Translations under genes and position numbers: made by a program
Notes under the pieces: generated by a model
Told to the model about the DNA's origin: nothing
Seen by the model: only the letters and a program-made list of their open reading frames with translations
Database searches by the model: none
Shown: one piece after another, positions 12,066-26,259 of the stretch
Layout of the letters: the number at the start of each line of letters is the position of its first letter
Numbering within the stretch: position 1 is the stretch's first letter
From: Eleginops maclovinus
Taxonomy: Eukaryota > Chordata > Actinopteri > Perciformes > Eleginopidae
DNA length: 64,000 nucleotides
Reading direction: 5' to 3'
NCBI RefSeq assembly: GCF_036324505.1
Contig: NC_086365.1
Location: 9,381,155 to 9,445,154, forward strand

Positions 12066-14718
12066 TCATGGTGGTACTATTTCCAGGATTATTGATGCAG
12101 AGGCCGTATTGCCAACCTGACAAAGTGGGCGACAGCTTCTTATGCTGGTTGTGTATTGTTTTAATATTGCAAGGAACAGTACAAAACCTGAAGCAGCAGA
12201 ACAAATAAAGGAACGTTTCGACACCATCAACCCAGGTGGTCTAAGGGAGGAGCAGATTTGGACAGTGTGCGCTACCGGAGGATTTCACAGCATGAAAAAG
12301 CCCCCAAAGTGGTTTCAAGCAGCAGTTATGGCCCTATGCTCACTGCCCTGACTTGGTATGTCCTTGGTTCTTATTTGCAACCGGTGCTTACTGTACCTAC
12401 GTTGCTGCTTACAGATCTTAAAGAGAGTCCCAGCGTCATAATCAATCTGTTTAGTTCCACTTCTCCGAGACATGCAGTAGATCTGGAATAAGTTATTATA
12501 GATAACCTGTCTTTGTTTCACAGAGAGAGTAAGGAATGGAACCCATGCAGTCCACAAAGTAAAAGAGGACCCAATAATTATGTTTTAAAGACACAAAAGG
12601 CAGATTCTCAGAAACAGATCATTAAAGAGCTTCGAAAACAAAAGTCACGATAGGATCTGTTTTGCAGTCTTCTTCTCTGAGGCACTATTTGTCATCTGAC
12701 TGAGATCCTAATATAAGTTATTTTTAATGCCTGTTCAACCCATGGTTGCGGAAATTAGGACTCAAGGTTATTTTATTCTCATTCTGCAACACAAAAGTAG
12801 GTAGGAATTATACAACAGCAGCAATAACAATAGTAAATTAAAATTAACTTCAGAAATGTTGGCAGCACTGACAATGTTTCACACCTTTTAAAAATTCCCA
12901 TTTGTGTGAGAGAATGCCACAAAGTTTAATGGTTTGGTGTGAGTACTGTCATTGTTGGTCATTATTAGTGAAACATGTATATTGTTCATTACTTCTAAAA
13001 ACACCGGCACTAACTTTGCTGTCAGGATCACAATCACAAATCCTTTATCTGTCCTAAATGTTATCGAAAAGGGCCAATGCAACTAAAAGAGAAAAAAGCA
13101 GGGGGGGCCAAGCAAACCACAATATCAAACTAAACAACCATTGTCATCAATATTTCAAGATGTCTCAGGTTCCCGACTACTTTGGGGTCAACAGTCTTAT
13201 AATGAGTACAGGATACAGCTGATATGTTGGGCGGCTATGGAGGAAAGGAAAGCCTCCTGTCTCACTTGCTAAGTTGCTCAAATAAGCTTTTGCTGTTGAG
13301 ATACTAAGTGATCAAGCCACGCCTGAGAAAATGCTTTACTCTTTAAAGACAAAATGTTCTCATTGTCAGAGCAGACATTGCCTTTGCCAAGAGTGTTTCA
13401 CTCTTTGTTCTCTAATAGCAGGGAGCACTACAAGTTGGCTGATATGTCCTCTCAAGTACCTGGCTGAGGACGTGTTCTCATATTGTTTAGTCTAAGAAGT
13501 GTTGTCCTTCAAGTGATTTTTAAATATGACGGTTGCCTGTTAATGACGTTAAATATACTTTACTTAGTATTTCAAATGATTTAATCTTGAAACCTACCTA
13601 CAAAATAAACTTTCAAGATGCTAAAGGCCGTTTTTAAGAATGTGTGGGCTTTGACAGTAGGCTAGTGTCAGCCCACAATGTGTAACATAGTTTTGACTTT
13701 AATGTCACAATAAGACATGCTGGTCTTGACTAGTTGATGAACAAAATGTGAATAATATAAACAAAATAAGCCACATGCATATTTGTTTCAAAGCATTGTG
13801 TTCAAAAGACATGCATTTAGACTAAAGTGAGGAAGAAGTCTCTGTGTCTTTTTAAGTATTTTCAAAATAAAAGCTTTCTCTTTAATTTTGGGGAACATCA
13901 CAGGTATTTATTTAGAATAAGGCATGCAAAAGCACTCGCATGCATTCAAAAGAGCTGTATTACTATCACAATATATCACAATCATGTTGGACGTATTCAT
14001 ACATTTGATTGAGTGCAGCTATTTGAATTTGCCTTTGCATGTTACTGTAACAACTCTGTTGTGCTTATTGTCTTCCAGTACAAAGAAAGTCATGCTTTTC
14101 CCAAATCTAATCCATATTTTGTATAAGCAAACTAATCTGTCCTTCCACATGCAATGTGGCAAACATAGTTGTTCTGTTCCGTGTAGAAACGCAGTGTCAC
14201 ACAATGTTGGCCCTCTCCAGCTTCTGGGAATTTAACTTGCAAACCTTTAGTTCATATAAGCCAAGTCTCCTATACTGAGATACTGCTGCCCCAATATACT
14301 TACACGTACACACAAGGCTGTAACATAAATCACTTTACATAGTCATTTTAAAACAGGATAACCTGCACAAGTTCTTGAAGTCATAAATTGTTGTAAAGTT
14401 TAGACTCTACTTCATCCACCCCTCACATTTCTTTAAACAATGTAAGAGTAGGGAAGTTTTAGAAGTTGAGGATAGCTGTCTTCTGTTCATTGACATATGG
14501 CTTGAATAGCAACACCGGGCCCAGCGCTGAAGAGCAAAACAAAGACTTAGGGTTAGGGTTAGTGTCTGTGTATCTCCGATTTACTGATTTAGACTTTGTG
14601 GCTGGTAAATATAGATACGTGATTTACCTAGGCCACCACATATGGGATCAGAGGCCCTTGAGGATATTTAACTCCAAAGCTCACTTACTCAAGGGCCATG
14701 TTGAGGGAATTTTGGCTT

Positions 14719-14886
<168 letters not shown>

Positions 14887-17800
14887 GTTTCTCCCCTCTG
14901 GCCGTCTGAACATCTGTCAGCTTAAATATCAAAGGTGTCCTCTCACTTGACACATCAGTGTTCACAGATGTCATCTATAGGCTCCTTAGTCCGAAAGGAA
15001 AAAAAGACAATGATTGTACAAGGGCCCTTCATTTGGCGGGTTACCACGAGGTCACTCAGAAGGTGTAAACTGGCAAAACTAAAAAAAAAAGATTTTGGTT
15101 GTAATTTCATGGCTTTATTTACCTTAGCTGCAACAGGCCCCAGATCCTAATCTCATACAATCAATAATATAATCCAACAGTACATTGTTTAACACTGACT
15201 CATTTTAACGTAATGGAAATGTATGCATAACCTTTTACGACACATCTGCCTCATTTTTCTGCAGCAGAGCAGTTCAGTACTTAAGGGTTGGAATAGTGTT
15301 GAAAAAGCACAACTACCTATACAATGTTAAAGAGCTTAGTATAAGTATTTCTGTCCCACTTCTAGTGAAAAAAGTTTCAGCTTCTAATAAAAAATGTTAT
15401 GGGTAACTGGATTTGAATTTGATCCATAAAAGATGACCATGTAAATACAACCAACAATGCTGAAGCTCCAAACCACCTCCACATCCGAACCACTATTATA
15501 AATTCAAATTTGAACTGAGTCTCCAGTTCAATATTAGGGTTTTGTATGAACAGAAACAAACATCAATAACAGCCATCCAGGAAACATGCAAATCAAACAG
15601 GAAGCAGTCAATTTGATTGACAGCTGTTTCTTTTTGTTAACTTATCGTAGGACAGAAAATAAGCTCTTCTGTCAGTTTGATTGGATTTAAATGTATTGAA
15701 GGCATTGTCTCTTAACTCTCTGTTTAAATATAAGCTTTCAAAATCCCATCTAGACTCAATCTAGAGGCGACTTTGGAATAAAATTAGGCATGATAGTACC
15801 ATAAAACCCCATCTATGGAGACATATGAGTAATTGAAAGTCTTATACGGGAATTCACTGTACTCAGCACTATCATTCATCAGCTGTATCAGGACCAGGAT
15901 GGTATCGATAGGTCACAGAGTCAGAGATGGAGAGGGGGCTCTAGAGCAAAGGGGGACATTAAGATCCGCACAGTCAATGTGAGCCAGATCAGGAACATCG
16001 CTGAGACAGACAGGAAGATTATCAGGTCAAAAAGGACAGAAAGAGGAGGGCTGAACTGTCATATGACTGAAGTGCCGGGAAGGCCAGGCCTCACCTTCAA
16101 ACCACATGATCTCTATCTAAAGGAGACAAAGTTTAATTCAGGATATCACTTCAGAGTAACATGGATGTAAATGTTGAGGTTAAAGGAATCCTCTAAACGA
16201 GTGTCCTGACATTTATTTGTGTGTACGTACACTTTGTTTTGCTGTACCCAGCCGTAAGAATGTGCAGTGTATAAACACTGAGCTAAATGTATAAACCATC
16301 TTCTAGCAGGCTGGGCTGTGACACTGCGGAAGTATAGACCCACACACACGAACGAGAGAAGCATGGAACAAATTCCACACACAACGGTTTGGACTGAGGC
16401 ATCACAGCTCTGCAGTGTACTTACGTCACTGCACAGAACATCTTCCTATTAGGCTTTAAATTCAAATTGAAAGGACTTCATGTTCACTAGAAAAAGGCCC
16501 TACCAACCCTGTAAGTGCTTGCCCCCAGTAATCTTGTGTACGAAGCAAATCTATTAGAAAGTACTTGAGTTCCACTTCCACTTTAATCATAAAACTGTCT
16601 TGAAAGGCAGAAACAACCTGCAAGAAATGTTGAAGTGGTTCAAGAGTTGCAAAGTGGTGGGTGGACCTCAGGGAAGTGACATGGGCCTAACGCAGATTAC
16701 AGGACATCTGTTTGCAAGCTGTTTTACTTACTCTCACCAACACACTGATTCAAAGCTTGCGATCGAAAGTGTGGGATTGTCACAATAGTTTTCCCAAAAT
16801 GCAGCACAACTGTGACAAAAAGGTCGATATGAATTTGGATCTCGATCCAGAATCAGAGGATCGTTAATTTTTACAATTTAAAAAGTCTTTCAAATGATCT
16901 TGCATTGGACAGTTAGGGTTAGGGTTGCATTCCAATATAAAAACACTATTATATTCAGCTTTACCAGAGTTAAACAATCACAAGATTAACTTTAATACAA
17001 AATCCCTTCCCCACATCTCTGTACACAAACTGAAAAAAGAGAGAATTCTTTAAAGGACTAACTTGATATTTATTTTTGATAAAATACTCTCTGGATCCTG
17101 TTATCCTGAATCACAAGAGTTCACAAGAAATAGGCACACTTTCCTGTTACTCTTTTTGTTGCTCAGTGACTTCTTGTATTCACTGTAGAGTGATTTTACT
17201 ACGAGGAATTATGTTATGCATTTCTGAACTTGAAGTTTACGTTATGACACAGCATGGGGAGAGGTGAAGACACGATTGGCAATCAGATCACATTTTGCAG
17301 ATTGAAGGAATGATTGTTGATTGTCTTTTCTCCCTTGTTTTTCAGTTTTTGCTATGCAGATAAATGTAATTATATTGTATGCAGAAAGCAATTTTTACAA
17401 AAGGTCCGTGAGACGCACTGTTTTGGCGTTGCCCCCTGGTGTTCGGATGGCCCCAACTTTATAAGTTCCAAATCAGTCCTCCATGAGGTTTCAGGAAAAC
17501 CTTAAGAATTGACAGGATGACAGGTGACTCTCGAGGAGAGAGCTCTGATGTAGCAATCAAAAGTATGAAATAAACAGGAAAGCTACCGGCCTGCATCATT
17601 TCATGTTTGTTTGAACATCTAATTAGTAAGGCACCATGTCTCTACATATTCACACTCCTGCAAGCCTCCAGGCACACAATCAACCTTTAAATTAGTGAAC
17701 TGCCAGAGAGTGTCAATGAGTCCAATATGAGATGTGTTCCAAAGTGCAGTGTGTTTCATTTCATATCGCTCTTAGTCTTCATCTTTGTTCTCAATAGTTC

Positions 17801-18390
17801 ATCTTTCAACTTTTTCCTCACATATTTTACCTGTTTGTCTAAGAATGAAACCAACTTAGTTCAGAGCTAAGTCTGTGATGCTAAACCCTTTAACTAGTAC
17901 AACGAGTTAAAATAAACTGAATATCTGAAAATGCAACAAAGATAGAAAGTTAGAAAAACATATATTTAAATGGATAATTTAGCACCTACATTCCTCCTCA
18001 ACCCGGTCCCTAACTCTTTCATGGGCAAACAAACAATTACAACATTTCCAAAGAAGCCACAAAAGTATTGTGCATTTACAATGTTGTTTATTTCTGTCAC
18101 CTGGTGTTTGCAGACCAGTCCTGCAACATAAATGATAGGAAGAGACGGGCAGTTGGTTACACAGAAAAGGCAACAAGCTGGGAATGCAGAGCCAAAAAGG
18201 ACAACAGGAACTCTCCATAGTAACACTATCAGTTTATTAAAACATCTGGGAGTTATGTTGGCCCCTTTTCTATCTTTAAACTTCTTGATGTCCTCCCCAT
18301 GAGTCAAGAGCCTAATCTGGTCACACCCGTTGCTCCAAATTATTTTTTTTCTGCTGCAGTAAAACACAAATTGAAGGTTGTTAAACTGAG
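14887..18390. other. Non-coding sequence, no gene recognised
   Basis: Short chance frames only. It includes a telomere-like TTAGGGTTAGGGTT at about 16914. Nothing else stands out. Confidence 0.55.
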
Positions 18391-18495
18391 TCTTTGCAGC
18401 TGCACTAAACCCTCTCTAACGCGCACGCCGCAGCACAGCTGTAGGAGAAAGTTTTCTCAGGGAGCGCCTGGGAGGCCATTTTTTGCTGAAGTGCC

Positions 18496-18502
18496 TATAA
18501 AG
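18496..18502 (+). promoter_or_regulatory. TATA box candidate
   Basis: TATAAAG lies within a GC-rich context (GTGCC before, GGAGTTACGGG after). An ATG about 40 nt downstream opens a short frame starting MPPIILFLLYACMSAG, which resembles a signal peptide but ends after 31 residues. The promoter call is tentative. Confidence 0.3.
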
Positions 18503-19004
18503 GGAGTTACGGGATGGAAGCTCCTGCCTCCTTTTATGCCTCCTATTATCCTTTTCCTGCTGTACGCCTGCATGTCAGCAGGGGCTCTGCGTCAAATCCG
18601 CAGCGGCAACAGCTGCTCCAGCAGAGGCTGAGCGCACACAAACACACTCAAGGACATGCACGCGCAAAAGCGGACTCCGACAGCAGCAGGAAGGCATCAT
18701 TTAAGGCTCAAGAAAACCACTCATGCGTGCCTGTGGGCAAAGCTGCCCAAACCGCACGTCGTATCAGACATTGCTAACTACACCGCTGCACGACAGAGCA
18801 TGCGCACAACTGTCTCCGTGTGATGTTATCAGGATGGACACACTCGCACAGTATTTATTGGTTGCTGAGCTCTAATCACATCCAGTGCTCCCATCGTTCA
18901 AATTATGTTGTCTGGGAAAAAACAAGGACGTGTCAAATGTTTCACAACTTCAACTCTGCAACTTCGCATCCCAATGATCTTATTTGACATAACGTAAAAA
19001 GTGT

Positions 19005-19028
19005 CCCCCCCCCCCCCCCCCCCCCCCC
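19005..19028 (+). repeat. Poly-C tract (24 nt)
   Basis: An uninterrupted C24 run, which is G24 on the minus strand. Long G runs can form quadruplex structures and are prone to sequencing error. Confidence 0.95.
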
Positions 19029-19942
19029 ACTTGAAAGGGAGAGGTCTCTACACAATGATAAATTACTTAGATGCACTTAGGATAACGGATAACGTTTAAA
19101 GACAGCAGAAGACATGGAGGGGACCTCTGTGCGCACAGGCAGTTTACGTGCAAACACAAACAAATATGCACCATACGCGGGGAAAAGGGGGCCAATTTAA
19201 TGCAAAGTCCGCCTTGGTTTTGGGAGTCAACTATGACACATCACTCCCACTAACGCTTAAGTACTCCAAAGAAACAACCTGGACCACATCTGCACCGTTC
19301 CGTGCGCATGGAGTTAGTTCTGCTCCCGAGTGCATATGTTAAACAACAGGACTCTCTAGTGTATGTGTACGTAAACGAGCTCAGCAAAGACCCAACATTT
19401 AGTCTACCTGAGCACACAGAGAGCAGCGGAAGAAGAGTGTGCAGCGGACGGCGCGTCTCTCATTCTGCTTTAGTTTTACCTGCAGAGATTCAGATCAGAG
19501 GAACAAACTAGTCTCGGAAGTTGTCATTCAAACCCCTGTGTGAATAACATTTGGACCACTGAGAACCAATTTCACAACTTTTAAAAGTTATTCACCCAAG
19601 TCCACCACCAACTCCAGAAGCTCTGTGACTGAAGTACAACTTTGTGCCTGTTTGTCATCTGTCGTACATACTGCACGCTGTGGTTCAGGTTGTGTCACTC
19701 GTGTCACACTCTACAATATCAGCGTTCTTCAGCGACATAAAAAAAACACCAAATGAATAAAGCAATCCCTACCGTAATAAAGGTAACCATAGCATCGGCG
19801 GGTAGCTATCCAACAAAGTCGACATGAAGGAGATTATTTTTCAAACTGAATCCTTGGGCGAAAACTTCCCACTGTGTGAGGGCTGCCGCCTGTCTGTGCG
19901 CTACACTGGCTCTGTGTGGAGAGGATCATGGTGTGCGTAATG

Positions 19943-20009
19943 CACGCTCGCTCGCTCTCCCTCCCTCTTTATCTCTCTCTCTCTCTCTCCCTCCCTCTCT
20001 CTCTCTCTA
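19943..20009 (+). repeat. CT-rich simple repeat
   Basis: CGCT units pass into CCCT and then CT dinucleotides. GA-rich tracts like this often sit in 5' UTRs or near promoters. Confidence 0.9.
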
Positions 20010-20110
20010 GACACCATAATCTTCGCTCTTTCTGTTACGGGACAGATGGCTCTGGGTGCATGTATGCTGCCCCTCTCTGCAAGCATTGCTGACTGCTGAC
20101 ACTGAGTGAG

Positions 20111-22225
20111 GAGCATGGATGTGTGACTAAAGCAATATTTACTTCTTCATCTATGGCAGACATTTGTCTCAAGTAATCAAAGGAATATGGACATACATTT
20201 AATTCAAGTTACTGCTGATTTACACCAATACATATGCACTGAAATCAATGCATATAGGTAATCATAGGAGCACAACAAAAGTTACATAACTCACAGTTAA
20301 GTTGCTGTAAAGTACACACTGTAAAAGTAAATAGTTTCCTTAATAAGTTTGATAAAAGTTTTAATATTCCAATTTAATTATTTTGTACACGTGTATAGGG
20401 TACCATTCCTCCTAATTTATTGCATGGCCTAATTAGATATTTGGTTACGATTCCTCAATTTGGACTCTGAGGTCTGTTTAGTGACGATAGCGGACTGAAG
20501 CTCTGATCAAGTGAAAATGTTGAGTCATAAATCCTTGGAAAGAAGTCAGGTCAATTTAACAATTTCAGCTGTGGCCCAAAAAAACTTTTTTGAATACACA
20601 TTTTTACATTTGTGTTTTTTTTAAGTAAAGCTGGTATAACTGTTACTTTCCCTACTAAAGAGTGCAATAACAAGAAACAGTGCAAGAGAATGAAAGAGGT
20701 TAAGAGACAGAGAGCCGGACTATGGAGAAATCAGCAGCAGAAGGCAGACAGGAAGTTAAAATTAGCATAGTAGGGCCCCTTTAAGACCCACTGGTTATAC
20801 CAACAAACCTTAACAATACAGTAGTTGTAGTTTAACTTTAATTCCATTGACAAGTGTTTCTTCATTTATCTTGTGTACACTTTTTTGATCCACTGCTGTG
20901 TTTCTGTGTATGAGCCCAAGGCAACTCAACCCAACACATGAAAAGGGACTTGTTATCACTGTTGTAGCTGCACATCTGGAAGCGATTGGAATGCTTTGTC
21001 ATTGGTCGGTACACACAGGCAAGATGTGACCTGACTAATAATTGAACAGGTGGGTGATGGCTAGACTGATATTATCAAACAAGAACAAAAGTAAAAGTCA
21101 AGATGGCAGGCTCTCCCTCCTGTTAGCCTGTGTACTAAAAGCTCTGCTGAGGATTTCGACTATGTTGATGGAGATTAAGGTTTGTACCATTATGGGGTTA
21201 GAGCCTGCCAAACCGCAACCATTAAAGCAGCTTTATATACAGCCTGGCAGAGGCCCTATACACATTTATTTTTTAAATGTGTGCAGGAGATTAGGCATGG
21301 TAAATGATATGGGTTTTTTTTGTGCAGCCGACTCAAACATGGAGTTGTCCCGAGCAATTTTTGCGTTTAATTTTGCTGCACTTAAGAAAAAGAAGTGTGT
21401 GTACAAAATGACAAGTCATTTAGGCAGCATGTGCCACACGAGGTAGCAGTTTTTGGCAGAAAAGAGCACAATACTCTTTTTGATGGCTCTAGAATAGTGA
21501 TCCTTTAAGGCAGGCTGGCACCACTACACTGTATGGAGAATGTTGATGTACAACTTTAATGATTACCTGGTGTACTGGTTTAATCTGCCTTCTGATTATG
21601 TTACAGTGATATCCACACAGACAGCTAAAAACAAAAGTTTGTGGTTCAGCATCGTCACTGTACAGGACGCGTTACATATTTAATGAGCACGATGGCAATG
21701 CACATCTCCAGCAGATCCTTGGGGATGCCCACGTGACACGAATACTGTGTGATTATTATCCCGGACCGTGGTAAAGTCATCAAATATGAAAGGAGCGGGG
21801 GAGAGGGGGAAAGTTTTAGAGGAGAAAGTGAGGAGGAAGAGGACGAGAAAGGAAAATGAGGAGAGCTGAAGATAAGGAACAATAGGTGAAGCTAGGAAAG
21901 ATAGGAAGGAGGTTGATTTATATGGTTAACAGGGCTCGTTTATTATCCCAAAAAGTGCATGCATTAAAAATACGTTAGTGACTTACTGGAACAGAAAAGA
22001 AAGGGACTTTGATACAGACATACAAAAGAGAGTTTTGTTTAAGAACAGAGATAACAGATTTCAGTTTTTCATATAGTGTGTTTTTAAGGCTTTTACAAAA
22101 AACTGCTTTATAATCTAACACTAGTGCAGTTTCCAGACCTCCTTGATACTTTACCTTCCCCCAACGAGGTGCAGGAGCTTAACAGTCCATTACATCACCT
22201 AAAAGTAATAGGTAATTATCAAAAA
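20111..22225. other. Non-coding sequence, no gene recognised
   Basis: One 134-codon frame at 21042-21446 on the plus strand has no recognisable domain, is A/T-biased and is probably chance or an old repeat. A purine-rich stretch lies at about 21785-21910. Confidence 0.5.
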
Positions 22226-23348
22226 TAACATATAGCTGTTTTATTAGTATAATTTAAGTCATGTTCAATTGCAATGGGTCACCACTATTTCTGAAAATGG
22301 CCAAATGAAAGCCATTTAGCTAAATAGAATATACTCAAATTGGGACTCCCAATTTGGCCAAAGCACAGGATGCATCAGCCGTAACCTGGCAACATGATGA
22401 TGATATTTGAGGTGGAGAAGAATAGTGTGCACTATTAAAGATAAACTCTATCAGTGGGCGAATGAGTGAGTGAACATGTGACACGTTGTTAATCCAGTAG
22501 TACAGACCGCTGTCAAGGACTATATTGACCATATGGAGCGCTGGACGTCAGGTAAATCACTAAGACAGACAGGAAGTGAACACTATCAGGAACATGGTAT
22601 GGGCTCTGCAGTGTTTAAGGACTTGTTCAGAAACTGTGAACAGACTTGAACTGTTACAGAAAACCTTGATCAGTGCTATCGTAAAGTTGTTGTTAACGCA
22701 GTTCCAGCTGTTGGTGCACTGTGGAACGGAATTTTCTTTTTCTTAGCAGAGAAATACGATCATTTTTAGTCAATACAATAATTTCAATCCATATTGGGGG
22801 TCGAGTCGTTAGTTTGTTTAGTATCTGGCCGTGTAATGAGCGGGATAATGTGCACCATTCAAGCTGATCAGCCAGTCTGGTGTTCTTTTCCCCATAATGA
22901 CCACATCGCTGCACATTATCTCGCACTTGTTATCTTTCCCTGAATCTATTTTTTTATAAAAACATCCTTAAATTGAATGCAGTAGGAATGTTTTACCTAG
23001 GAAAGTAGAGGCACTCGAAACCATATGATAAGGCCAGACGAATGAATTCATCATGAGATGAAACGAGGATACAGAACACACAGGATATGGCAAATGCTCT
23101 GGGTCAGTGTGGCTCCATAGAAAGTTCTGTAGGACCTGAAGAAAGGTAGTTATTCTCAGAAACTTGGTTTGCTCTTCCTGTAATGAGACAACAATCTACA
23201 ATAAATGAACTTGGACTTTAAATCACACCTGCGTTTTGCTATACAATGGATTAACCTTCTTGTTTAACTGTGATTTTCCAAGAGTGAAGCCTATCGTTCT
23301 GTTAGATGTGATTGAAGCAATTTCTGTTTAAACCTGACTTTAGGCAAG
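22226..23348 (+). repeat. Kilobase direct repeat, copy 1
   Basis: It aligns end to end with 23645-24660. Shared anchors in order include CAATGGGTCACCAC, GACAGACAGGAAGTGAACAC, GTGCACCAT, GTTCTTTTCCCCAT, TTAACCTTCTTGTTTAA and TTTAGGCAAG. Copy 1 is the longer and cleaner copy and contains a 108-bp block repeated exactly at 28524. No coding capacity was recognised. Confidence 0.85.
22783..22890 (+). repeat. 108-bp exact repeat, copy 1
   Basis: It is identical base for base to 28524-28631, while flanks on both sides differ. It begins TTCAATCCATATTGGGGG and ends CTGGTGTTCTTTTC. A degraded third copy lies at about 24136-24238. No terminal inverted repeats were seen. It is probably a fragment of a recently active mobile repeat. 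Confidence 0.85.
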
Positions 23349-23644
23349 ACAATCACTTGTTTAAAGTTGTTGGGAAGATTGTTGATACAGCTTGTTGCTT
23401 GTTCATTAAAGTGTGAAGATATCCTTGCAATCACACATACAGGAGCACTGAAATCACTCAAGGTGCCTTCTCTACTCTTCCTGCTGTTCTTGCTTTTGTT
23501 TCTTGACTGAATTCCAGAATTCCTGAGTTTTGTCCATAGAGCTTAAAACATGATGCCCCTGTTGGGACACCGTAAACAAACCCAAACGTGGAGACTAAGT
23601 CATTACGACTGAATCCTGATGGGATCACCACTAACATCCTAAAT

Positions 23645-24660
23645 ACATAACCAGATAAACTTTATTAGTCAATTTGAAGTCATGTTCACTGCAATGGGTC
23701 ACCACATTTGAAAATGGCAATGAAAGCCATTTAGTTAAAATACGAATACTCAATTGGACCCCAATTGGCCAAAGCAGATGCACAGCGTACCTGGACATGA
23801 TGACTATATTGAGTGGAGAAGAATAGTGTGCATATTAAAATAAACTATCAGTGGCTGATATGAGGAAACATGTAAGTTGTAACATAGTACAGACGCTGTC
23901 AGGATAGGACATATGGAGCGACTGGAGTCGGAAAACTAAGACAGACAGGAAGTGAACACTTAGGAACATGGGTATGGGTCTGTGTGTTTAGGACTTGTTC
24001 GAATGTGAACAGATTGATGTTACAGAACTTGATCAGTGTATCGTAGTTGTTGTTACGTAGTTCAGTGTTGGTGATGTGTGACGGATTTTCTTTTTCTAGC
24101 AGAGAAATACGTTTTTTAGTCAATCAATAATTTGCAATCCATGATGGGGGCGCAGTCGTTAGTTTGTTAGATATCTGGCTTATGAATGAGGGGTTATGTG
24201 CACCATCAAGCGACACAGTTGGTGTTCTTTTCCCCATATGACCACATGCCTGCAAACATTATCTCGACTTGTTATCTTTCTCTGAATTATTTTTATAAAC
24301 ATCTTAATTGAATGCACTGGAATGTTTTACCTAGAAACGTAGAAGGCACATAAACCATAGATAAGGCCAGAGAGAGATATCATGAGATGAAAGAGAGATA
24401 GAACAAGGATATGGCAAAGTCTGGGGTCAGTGTGGCTCATAGAAGAGTTTGTGAGGACCGAGAAAGGTATTTCATTCCGAAGCTTGTTAGTGCTCTTCCT
24501 GTAATGACAAACAATCTATAATGAAATGAACATGGACTTTATATTCCATCTTGTGTTTGCATACAAGGTTAACCTTCTTGTTTAATGTGATTTCCAAGAG
24601 TGATAGCACTAGTCTCGTTAGATGTATTTGAGATTTTGTTTAAAACCTGATTTAGGCAAG
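23645..24660 (+). repeat. Kilobase direct repeat, copy 2 (riddled with small deletions)
   Basis: This is the same unit as 22226-23348 but about 10% shorter. Most differences are scattered one- or two-base losses, often inside homopolymers (for example ATTGGACCCCAATTGGCC for ATTGGGACTCCCAATTTGGCC). That pattern is more like uncorrected long-read sequence than normal neutral divergence, though an old duplication cannot be excluded. Confidence 0.8.
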
Positions 24661-25069
24661 CAGTAAATCCATGTGAATTCATGCTGGGATCCTAGCATGC
24701 CCGTTCGAAAGGACCGCGCAACTTGTTTCTTTGTTTGCCCCGTGATACGCATCAGTGAACCAATCCCAACCACCCACAGCAACACTATTCTTGTTGCACG
24801 TATCACACGGAGTAATTGATGGGACAATGATTTTGTCACGGCATCATGTCATGAGCCATGGAAAATTAAACAGCACACACATATTAAATCGAGATGATTG
24901 CAGCGCATGCATGCTTATTCAAAGTCCATCGGGAGGACAAATGCAAACACAGCCATATTGTGTGCTGGCATACAAAACAAACACACCTGATAAAGAAATG
25001 AAAACAAAGAGTGAGGATGAGGAAGCGAGAGGAAGGAAGTGGAAATAAACAGGATTATGAAGACGAGAG

Positions 25070-25541
<472 letters not shown>

Positions 25542-25545
<4 letters not shown>

Positions 25546-25615
25546 TGTGTGTGTGGTGTGTGTGTGTGTGGTGTTGTGTGTGTGTGTGTGGTGTGTGTGG
25601 TGTGTGTGTGTGTGT
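25542..25615 (+). repeat. Degenerate TG/TGG simple repeat
   Basis: TG units with several GG and TT interruptions, right after the duplicated block ends. Confidence 0.93.
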
Positions 25616-26238
25616 CAACAGTCACGATGTCGGTGATGATTATAGACTGCTGTGTAAGCAAGCATGTCTGTACATGTCTATGAAAGCGTTAGAAATGTCA
25701 AATGCATGACTAAATGACACCCTGATAGAGACGGCTATATTATCATTAGCTTTTTGTAATGAAAACTCTGATTAAAAATCAATTACTCTAAAAAATACTG
25801 TCAAATATTTCAAATTATATACACGTTTTATTTCTCAAAGGTTGCTACATAACCCTCTCTTCCCTCCACTGCGATCCATCAGAGACCATAGTTTGGGATT
25901 CACATTTCCATCCCAATACCGTGCAGGAATTTAGATTGTGATAGCAGAAATTGTAAACCTTTAATAATCATAACTCACCTGTAATCATACACCACCGTAA
26001 CATAGATTATATCTTTAAAATATTTAACTTTAGGCTCACTAAATGTATTTATACAGTACATTATAGAAACTGTATTTTACAGCTTTACAATCTGTACATC
26101 TGTAATATAGCATACAGTTTAATGACAGTATTTTAAATGTAGTTTGTCAATTTTGCAGACAAGCAGAGCATGAGAGGAGAGAGAAAGAAAAATGTTTCAC
26201 TAACTTAGAAAAAAAGCAAAAAGACAAATCAGAGAGAC

Positions 26239-26259
26239 CAATGATGATGATGATGATGA
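26239..26259 (+). repeat. (GAT)n trinucleotide repeat
   Basis: Seven near-perfect ATG/GAT units. Confidence 0.85.

Larger units (their letters stand above)
18400..20110. promoter_or_regulatory. CpG-richer promoter-like region
   Basis: This stretch has visibly more CpG than its A/T-leaning surroundings (for example AACGCGCACGCCGC near 18419, GCGGACGGCGCGTC near 19443 and CGCTCGCTCGCTC near 19945). It holds a TATA box, a poly-C run and a CT tract. It may be a promoter with non-coding first exon(s). On the minus strand a possible donor (GCAGGTAAAAC) lies near 19482, so a leftward first exon from about 20 kb is one option. On the plus strand a TATA-driven transcript from about 18.5 kb is another. 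No coding exon could be tied to either. Confidence 0.35.

Noticed and set aside
13641..13676. Small hairpin TGTGGGCT..AGCCCACA
   Set aside because: The stem is short and interrupted, within what chance gives in 64 kb.
21042..21446. 134-codon plus-strand frame
   Set aside because: No recognisable domain, A/T-biased and surrounded by non-coding sequence. It could be part of an old repeat.
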